Assembly (NCBI GenBank): GCA_021825955.1
Contig: JAKAEH010000055.1
Coordinates: 1-6,445, forward strand
Reading direction: 5' to 3'
Source: a bacterium
Lineage (GTDB): Bacteria; Patescibacteria; Microgenomatia; Levybacterales; UBA12049
Length of the DNA stretch: 6,445 nucleotides
The position numbers and the translations under genes are program-made. Below, one piece after another: positions 1 through 5,300 of the stretch. How positions within the stretch are numbered: the first letter of the stretch is position 1; every line of letters starts with the position of its first letter. A model generated the notes under the pieces. The model ran no database searches. It saw nothing but the letters and a program-made list of their open reading frames with translations, and was not told the origin of the DNA.

Positions 1-1
1 G

Positions 2-88
2 GAAAGAGGAGTCATCCATAACGACTTAATGATAACACCAATTTTAAGTTTTTCAAGGTTTGTGCTATGTGTTAAAATTCATTCATGA
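2..88 (+). other. possible 3' end of an upstream reading frame
   Basis: Frame 2 is open from the left edge for 28 codons and stops at TGA 86-88. That stop overlaps the Nudix start codon as ATGA, the arrangement typical of translationally coupled genes. The visible residues (ERGVIHNDLM... to ...VKIHS) match no family I recognise, and 28 codons is short enough to be open by chance. The same stretch also has an open frame on the minus strand leading off the left edge. Treat this as a hint only. Confidence 0.18.
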
Positions 89-540
89 TTAAAAAAGGTG
101 AAAAATGTCCGACTTGCGGAAGACATGTGGCTCGCGACATTGTCTGTTCGGGGATTGTGGTAAAAGACAACAAGGTATTATTGATTATAAGAGGAATAAA
201 TCCTGAAATTGGGAAATGGGCATTGCCCGGTGGGTATCTTTCCTGGAATGAAACGGCTGAAGAAGCAGTTGTCCGGGAAGTGAAAGAAGAAACAGGAATT
301 GACACAAAAGTGAAAAGGCTTTCAAGTGTTAATACAGATCCTCATAGAATTCCGAGCGAAGATTTGCAAAATGTAGGATTGTTTTATGAGCTTGAGCCTT
401 TAAGTTTTGAGCTTTCAAAACAGGACAAAGAAGTGGAAGATGTAAAATGGATTGACCTTGATGATATCCCTCTGGATTTAGCATTTGACCACAACAATGT
501 TCTGGAAGATTTTAATAAACGCCAGAAACCCTCTTCTTAG
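85..540 (+). CDS. Nudix hydrolase with N-terminal CPTCG knuckle
   Basis: This 151-residue Nudix pyrophosphohydrolase would cleave a nucleoside diphosphate linked to another moiety (X), using Mg2+ or Mn2+, in the cytoplasm. The Nudix box is complete: G50, E56, R64, E65, V66, E68, E69, G71 and I72 fit Gx5Ex7REUxEExGU exactly. It is preceded by the usual strand 'GKWALPGGY' (43-51). E65, E68 and E69 are the expected metal ligands. The N-terminus has a single CPTCG motif (8-12), as in Nudix proteins with a zinc ribbon, but the second CxxC is absent; only C21 follows. The substrate cannot be read from sequence; ADP-ribose or NADH-like sugar nucleotides are common for this look. ATG85 is chosen because it precedes the zinc knuckle. 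It has no Shine-Dalgarno. A TAAAAT hexamer at 73-78 could be a -10 box giving a nearly leaderless mRNA, or translation may be coupled to an upstream frame through ATGA. The stop is TAG. Confidence 0.93.
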   Translation: MIKKGEKCPTCGRHVARDIVCSGIVVKDNKVLLIIRGINPEIGKWALPGGYLSWNETAEEAVVREVKEETGIDTKVKRLSSVNTDPHRIPSEDLQNVGLFYELEPLSFELSKQDKEVEDVKWIDLDDIPLDLAFDHNNVLEDFNKRQKPSS

Positions 541-577
541 TTAGTCTCGGATTCTTTTACTTGCACGAGTTGAAAGT

Positions 578-591
578 AAGCAAGCTTGCTT
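578..591. terminator. palindrome between convergent genes, possible weak terminator
   Basis: AAGCAAGCTTGCTT is a perfect 14-bp inverted repeat lying in the 57-bp gap between the converging Nudix and VOC stops. As RNA it would form a 5-bp stem with a 4-base loop on either strand, and flanking AAAG (573-576) and CTTT (596-599) could extend it imperfectly. Position suggests a bidirectional terminator. Neither side has a real run of T, so intrinsic termination would be weak, and the palindrome may be incidental. Confidence 0.35.
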
Positions 592-597
592 CCAGCT

Positions 598-975
598 TTA
601 GTTATTGTTTGGTTTAACTTGGACTAGCTGGAAGTAGTTTCCGTCAGGATCCTGAAACGTTGATATGAGTCCGTATCCTTCAATGTGATACGTATCTTTT
701 ATTTGTTTTGCACCTTTATTTTTGACTTTCTCAACTTCTTTTTCAATATCATCTACCTCAAAATTTAAAATATATCTTTCGGGATTTTTATTTTCTCCTT
801 TGACCTCAGAATGAGGATTTATGAAAAGTTGAGCATCGTCAAATCCATATCCCATTTTTCCGTCTTCCATTTCAAATTCCATACTTTGTTTTAGTCCTAC
901 GACGTCTCTATAAAAATTGGCAAGTTTTGTTGAATCGTGGGATGAAAGCAAAACTCCTTCTAATTTTTTAACCAT
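598..975 (-). CDS. VOC superfamily (glyoxalase/bleomycin-resistance fold) protein
   Basis: This 125-residue single-domain vicinal-oxygen-chelate protein has two beta-alpha-beta-beta-beta modules. Module one starts 'LEGVLLSSHDS' with 'LANFYRDVVGL' (18-28), the classic FY..vlGl helix end. Module two has 'YILNFEVDDI' (68-77), 'VKNKGAK' (84-90) and the signature 'DPDGNYFQLVQ' (109-119). The length is normal for the family. Members include glyoxalases, dioxygenases, epimerases and metal-free antibiotic-binding proteins. The usual metal ligands look lost: the first strand has no His at the ligand position, I see no His in strand 'YILNFEV', and the final 'ELV' Glu is Gln116. A binding role or a non-canonical activity therefore seems more likely than lyase activity. 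The substrate is unknown. ATG at 973-975 is supported by a strong Shine-Dalgarno (981-991). The gene is convergent with the Nudix gene and divergent from the deacetylase gene. Confidence 0.88.
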   Translation of the reverse strand: MVKKLEGVLLSSHDSTKLANFYRDVVGLKQSMEFEMEDGKMGYGFDDAQLFINPHSEVKGENKNPERYILNFEVDDIEKEVEKVKNKGAKQIKDTYHIEGYGLISTFQDPDGNYFQLVQVKPNNN

Positions 976-980
976 TTAAT

Positions 981-991
981 TCACCTCCCCT
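981..991 (-). promoter_or_regulatory. strong Shine-Dalgarno of the VOC gene
   Basis: On the minus strand AGGGGAGGTGA lies five bases upstream of the ATG at 975-973. It is by far the best ribosome-binding site in the window and fixes the VOC start. The other starts (85, 1161, 1819, 2367) have weak or no Shine-Dalgarno sequences. Confidence 0.8.
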
Positions 992-993
992 CG

Positions 994-1019
994 CCCTCCA
1001 AAATTTTAATAGAGGAGGG
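994..1019. promoter_or_regulatory. hairpin in the VOC leader (or + strand terminator)
   Basis: CCCTCC (994-999) pairs perfectly with GGAGGG (1014-1019) around a 14-base AT-rich loop. On the plus strand it is followed by TTTCCTTTTGTTT and could stop transcripts arriving from the Nudix side before the deacetylase gene. On the minus strand it lies inside the VOC leader, 18 bases before the start codon. There the CCUCCUCU arm (1018 down to 1011) can instead pair with the Shine-Dalgarno AGGGGAGG (991 down to 984) over 8 bp with one G-U. The two pairings exclude each other. Confidence 0.4.
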
Positions 1020-1026
1020 TTTCCTT

Positions 1027-1038
1027 TTGTTTAAACAA
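1027..1038. repeat. 12-bp palindrome in the divergent intergenic region
   Basis: TTGTTTAAACAA is a perfect inverted repeat about 50 bp upstream of the VOC start, between the two divergent genes. Its position suits an operator for a dimeric regulator, but it is AT-rich and short. No regulator gene is visible in the window. Confidence 0.3.
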
Positions 1039-1041
1039 GAT

Positions 1042-1071
1042 TTTAAAGATGATTTGTTAGAACAGTGTAAA
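1042..1071 (-). promoter_or_regulatory. candidate sigma70-type promoter of the VOC gene
   Basis: On the minus strand TTTACA (1071-1066, 5 of 6 to the -35 consensus) is followed after 18 bp by TTTAAA (1047-1042, 4 of 6 to the -10 consensus). Transcription would begin near 1035 and give a leader of about 60 bases containing the hairpin at 994-1019 and the strong ribosome-binding site. In such AT-rich DNA matches of this quality can occur by chance. Confidence 0.25.
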
Positions 1072-1079
1072 AAATTGCT

Positions 1080-1111
1080 TATTCTTACAGTTTTATTTAC
1101 ATATTCTTACA
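1080..1111 (+). repeat. direct repeat TATTCTTACA, phased at 22 bp
   Basis: TATTCTTACA occurs at 1080-1089 and again at 1102-1111, exactly 22 bp apart. A third, weaker copy of the core (TTTACA, 1096-1101) lies between them. The TTACA cores fall at 1085, 1097 and 1107, close to one helical turn apart, so proteins bound there would sit on one DNA face. The block lies just upstream of the deacetylase gene and could be its operator. TTTACA 1096-1101 with TACACT 1117-1122 is a possible but short-spaced (15 bp) promoter. Confidence 0.3.
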
Positions 1112-1160
1112 CCTAATACACTGGGTGTTTCTACAATTTACTTTGAAAGCAATAATTTCT

Positions 1161-1817
1161 GTGAAAAAGAACTTTGTATGTATTTTTGCGCATCCTGATG
1201 ATGAAGCTTTTGGTCCTTCCGGGACCATCCTTAAATTAGCGAAAGATTTTGACATATATCTAATTTGTGCAACAAGAGGAGAGGCCGGACAAAATAGTCT
1301 TAAAAGACAAAAGGAATTAGGGAAAATACGGGAAAAGGAATTAAAAGAGAGCGCAAAGTTTTTAGGAGTTAAAAAGGTATATTTTCTGGATTTTATAGAC
1401 GGAACTTTATCGAATTCTTTATATCACGAGTTAGCCGAAAAAATTGAAAAAATTGTAATGGATTTAAAACCTGTGGAAATTATGACTTTTGAGTCAAGAG
1501 GAATTTCCGGACACATAGATCATATAACGGTTTCCATGGCGACTCAATTTGTTTTTCAAAAATTATCATTTATTAAAGAACTTTGGCAGTATTGTTTGCC
1601 TTTTGATTTTTCTATTCATGTAAAAAATTATTTTATATTTTTTCCTCCCGGGTATCATGAACATGAAGTGAACAAAATTATTGATATTTCAAATGTATGG
1701 AAAAAAAAGATAGAAACAATGAAAATTCATAAATCACAAGACAAAGATGGGAAAAGGCTTTTAAAACTTTGGGGAAATGTTCCTAAAAAGGAATATTTTC
1801 TTATAACAAAACATTAA
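1161..1817 (+). CDS. PIG-L/LmbE family zinc-dependent deacetylase
   Basis: This PIG-L family protein has 218 residues from GTG1161. Known members remove N-acetyl groups from GlcNAc conjugates (GlcNAc-PI, MshB, BshB) or act on related amide substrates. Signature one, 'AHPDDE', is at residues 10-15: H11 and D14 are expected zinc ligands and D13 the general base. 'TRGEAGQ' and 'REKELKESAKFLGV' follow as usual. Signature two, 'GHIDH', is at 117-121, with H118 or H121 expected as third zinc ligand. The acceptor substrate is unknown. The frame is open back to GTG1125 (12 residues longer). I prefer 1161 because it gives the family-typical 'xKKNFVCIFAHPDDE' beginning and has a weak GAAAG (1145-1149) upstream, whereas 1125 has none. 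No signal peptide is seen, so it is probably cytoplasmic. It ends TAA one base before the next start, so it is likely co-transcribed with the secreted protein. Confidence 0.92.
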   Translation: MKKNFVCIFAHPDDEAFGPSGTILKLAKDFDIYLICATRGEAGQNSLKRQKELGKIREKELKESAKFLGVKKVYFLDFIDGTLSNSLYHELAEKIEKIVMDLKPVEIMTFESRGISGHIDHITVSMATQFVFQKLSFIKELWQYCLPFDFSIHVKNYFIFFPPGYHEHEVNKIIDISNVWKKKIETMKIHKSQDKDGKRLLKLWGNVPKKEYFLITKH

Positions 1818-1818
1818 C

Positions 1819-2247
1819 ATGAAAAAAACATTTATATTTTTAACAACCATTTTATTGTTCTTGGTTTCTTCTAAAAAAATTTTTGCAGAAATAATTCAAG
1901 GAAATTCGAGTGCCGAAAGTAGGGTCGAGACAAACGTTCAAGGGAACGGGCAAGTGTATACGAGGATAGAAGTTGATCAAAACGGAGTTAAAAAAGTTGT
2001 GGAGTCGGATAAGCCTGGGAAAATTGAAGTAAAAGTGGAAAATAATTCCTCATCAGTAAAAATTGACGGTGTTGAACAGGAGCCGAATAGTTCAAAAAAC
2101 AGTAATGAAGAAAAAGTTTCTCCATCTCCTTCTTCCAGCCCTTCACCAACAATAATGCCTAAAAATAGCTCCAAAACCAGGGAGGATTTACTCACTTCCT
2201 TTAAAGACTTTCTCCAAAAATTGCTTAGATCTTTCTTTCACTTCTAG
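1819..2247 (+). CDS. small secreted hypothetical protein
   Basis: This 142-residue protein is not a family I can name. Residues 1-23 form a signal peptide: KK, a hydrophobic core 'TFIFLTTILLFLV', and a likely cleavage after 'KIFA'. Residues 24-85 are polar and alternate beta-like, with 'SRVETNV', 'VYTRIEVD', 'KKVVESDKPGKIEVKVE' and 'SSVKIDG', suggesting a small beta-hairpin domain. Residues 90-119 are a disordered Ser/Pro/Asn linker including 'SPSPSSSPSPT'. The C-terminus (122-142) is an amphipathic Leu/Phe helix, 'EDLLTSFKDFLQKLLRSFFHF' less its final residues in typical length, that could lie on a membrane or bind a partner. There are no cysteines, no lipobox and no LPxTG motif. The start is one base after the deacetylase stop with no Shine-Dalgarno, which points to translational coupling. 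It sits between an envelope-type deacetylase and a giant surface protein, so a cell-envelope role is plausible but unproven. Confidence 0.82.
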   Translation: MKKTFIFLTTILLFLVSSKKIFAEIIQGNSSAESRVETNVQGNGQVYTRIEVDQNGVKKVVESDKPGKIEVKVENNSSSVKIDGVEQEPNSSKNSNEEKVSPSPSSSPSPTIMPKNSSKTREDLLTSFKDFLQKLLRSFFHF

Positions 2248-2302
2248 TTTTGCTTGAACATTTTTCTTACAAATCTCTTACCCAAAGCTTTTTAAATGCT
2301 TA

Positions 2303-2331
2303 TTGACTTTTATTCCTCCTGGGAATATATT
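2303..2331 (+). promoter_or_regulatory. near-consensus sigma70 promoter of the giant surface protein gene
   Basis: TTGACT (2303-2308, 5 of 6) and TATATT (2326-2331, 5 of 6) are separated by the ideal 17 bp. Transcription would start near 2338 and leave a leader of about 29 bases before ATG2367. This is the clearest promoter in the window. It shows that the surface protein gene can be transcribed independently of the deacetylase/secreted-protein pair, which ends 56 bp before the -35 box. Confidence 0.7.
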
Positions 2332-2366
2332 ATCGCTACCGTCTTTATTAAAATATTGAGCACAAA

Positions 2367-5300
2367 ATGTACAAAATAATAAGAAAGTCTTTAACTTTCG
2401 TGGCATTAATATCGATGCTAATTAATTCCCTTGCGCCTTTTACCTACTCATTGCCGCAAACTTTTGCCCAAGAAGTTACTCCTTCTCCAACCGATACCCC
2501 TACTCCTACCGAAACGCCGGCGGTTACCCAAACGCCTACCCCAACCGAGACTCCGTCGGTAACACCTCAGGCTACTCCTTCTCCAACCGAAGTAATTCCC
2601 ACGCCAACCCAAGAAGTAACACCAACTCCAATTCCAACACAAACAACCACTGGCGAAAATAATAGTAATAGCAATTCAAGCAATAGTAATACTTCAGAAA
2701 ATCAAAATAGTCCGGTTCAAACCCCAAGTGTTACTCCTTCCGTTACTCCAGTTGAAAGTCCTTCGGTTTCAGCAGCAGGAAAAACAGGGAAAGAAGATCT
2801 AAGCATTTCTGTTATAAAAAATACAAGTGTTCAGAGCTTGAATTTGCAGGCATCAAATGTTCAGGCAAGCGCAACATTAACTACGGATAAAGCGGATTAT
2901 TCCCCAACTGATACGGCAGTTATTACCGGGACAAATCTTATGCCAAAAGCCACATATATGTTATTTGTTTCTTCTACTGATCCGCCCGCAGTTAATTTTT
3001 CAACCCAAGTAACAACAAACGATCAAGGCTCCTTTACTTATGGATATCAACTAGACGGAAATTATAGACCAAATTATTCGGTACAACTCAAGGACGCGAC
3101 AGGTGCCGTCGTCGCCTCAACCACATTTACAGATGATGCTTCTTTAGGTAAAGACTTTAAGCAATGCGCTAATGATGATCCCACGCTAGGTTCTTGTCAC
3201 TGGATAGGGTCAGCTTTGCAGAGTTCAAATTCGGCATATTCTGAAGGTATGTCGGTTCCGCAAAGATTGCTTTTGACAAATATTCATTCTACTTCGGGTA
3301 ACGTACATACATTAACATTCTCTCATCAAGCAACTAAGGGTGGCGTACATGCCTATGATTTTTTGACGGCTTATAATCAAGGTAACAGCCCAGCACTCAC
3401 ATTAAACGCTTGTAATGATTTCGGTGGTTCAGATGGTACAACATGTAACTCATTAAGAAGTGGATCGAATACCAAAATGGTAGATGCACCAGATGATGCG
3501 TTTATTAGTAAAGATGGGTCTACGCAAACAAGAATTAACAATTATGAGTCGACATATGGCAACAGACAAATTAAAATTTACGGTAATTCTTCAATATCTC
3601 TAGGAAGTTTTTCTAGTATTTCTCATGATGTAGTAAATAGTGGAGACACAAGTGATTCGTATGTGCTTTACACTTTAACTTGGACTTCTAGCTCTACAAA
3701 TATTCTTCTCGAAATGGCTGGCCATTTATCTACATCAGCAGATTGGGGTACAAATCTCGGTGCGGGTAGTGTCAGTGGAGGTCCATATCACTTTAAGCTA
3801 GATAAATTAGACGGGTCATCTTTAGGCTCACAAGACAATCAGATACAAGCCGGTGCACTTATTTTGCCTACAACTTTGACTGTTAATAAAATTTGTAACC
3901 CAACAAGCGATACAGGTAAGTTTAATCTTCAAATTGATGGACAAAATGCTGGTTCGGGAGCAGATGCTTTATGCGGAGGATCAACAGGAGCAGTAGTCGT
4001 AAGCGCTGCATCTCATACAGTAGGTGAATTAGCAGGAACAGGAACAACTCTTTCAAATTACACTTCCGTTATTGGTGGAGATTGTGCTCCAGATGGCTCT
4101 GTAACTCTTACTGCTGGACAAGCAAAAGTCTGTAATATTACAAATACGAAAAAGACAACGGTTGTTGTTCAAAAAAATACAGTCGGAGGAGATGGGACAT
4201 TTAACTTTACAGGAACAGGGGCAAACGGTCTTCCGGGAAGTTTTGGCATTACAACAAGCTCTAATACCGGATCACAAACATATACTGTATCTCCAGGCGT
4301 GCAATACAGTGTTTCCGAAACTGTTCCAAGCGGTTGGGATTTAACAAGCTCTTCCTGTACAAGCGGAACTCCTTCAAGCTTTACTCCGACAGTAGGACAA
4401 ACAATTACATGTACATTTACTAATACTAAAAAGGGACATTTGCTTGTGCAAAAAACAACAGTCCCAGGTGGAGATCAGACTGTCTTTACAATTAATGCTT
4501 CCGGAAGCGGAACAATAACGGGTGGAGGGGCAGGAACAGTAACAGATGCAAACGATAAAGACTATGAAGTAACACCCGGAACATACTCGGTATCAGAAAC
4601 GGTTCCTTCTGGTTGGAGCAAGACGGGAGATACATGTCAAGGTGTTGTAATTGGTGCAGGTGAAACGAAAACATGTCTTTTGACAAACACAAAATTAGGG
4701 AGTCTGGTAATAGTTAAAAGTACAACGGGTGGAGATTCTACGTTTACCTTTACGACAACAGGTTCAGGAATATCAAACTTTTTTATTCCCACAAATTTTG
4801 GAGTTGGAGTAAAAACATTTTCAGATATTAATCCAGGTGCTTATTCCGTATCAGAAACTGTTCCAAGCGGTTGGGATCAGACTAGCGCAGTTTGTAATAA
4901 TGGAGACAATCCCTCTTCAATTACTGTTGCTGCAGGGCAAACAGTAACTTGTACGTTCACCAATGCAAAAAAACCAAAACTTACAATTATTAAAGTCACC
5001 GATCCCATAAGTGATACCGGGAAATTCAACCTTTCAATTAACGGTACTCAATATGCCACAGATATTAGTAATGGAGGAACTACGGGTGCACAGTATGCCA
5101 ATATTGGCGCAAACACTTTTGCAGAAGCAGAAGGTACAGGAACAAGTCTTTCTGATTATACGGGTAGTGTTAGCGGAATAGGCTGCAGCGGAACTGCAAC
5201 GGCGGGTACAATTACTCTTGCTGCCGGAGACAATAAGATTTGCACAATCACAAATAGTCGAAATACAGGTACTATTGAGCTTAAAAAGGCTTGGGGTGGA

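Noticed and set aside
72..305. Minus-strand 77-codon frame opposite the Nudix gene
   Set aside because: It overlaps the perfect Nudix box on the plus strand and shows no domain.
1125..1160. GTG1125 as start of the deacetylase
   Set aside because: It would add 12 residues (MFLQFTLKAIIS) before the family-typical beginning, has no ribosome-binding site, and may lie upstream of the transcription start. It remains possible.
1977..2195. Minus-strand 72-codon frame opposite the small secreted protein
   Set aside because: It is a shadow of a real gene with a clear signal peptide; it is Ser/Glu/Leu-rich only because of the Ser/Pro linker on the other strand.
2281..2301. Hairpin AAGC...GCTT after the small secreted protein gene as terminator
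   Set aside because: The stem is only 4 bp with a 9-base AT loop and no following T run, so it is too weak to call. I see no convincing terminator in the 2248-2302 gap.
2448..2642. Minus-strand frame of 64 codons rich in Arg, Trp and Gly
   Set aside because: It is the mirror of the Pro/Thr-rich codons of the surface protein linker. It has no ribosome-binding site, and its composition is explained by the opposite strand.
4162..4344. Plus-strand 60-codon frame, and similar short frames at 4492-4692, 5034-5303, 5156-5419, 5712-6047 and 5833-6027
   Set aside because: All lie within the continuous frame of the surface protein, have no recognisable motif or start signal, and several are repetitive because the repeats beneath them are.
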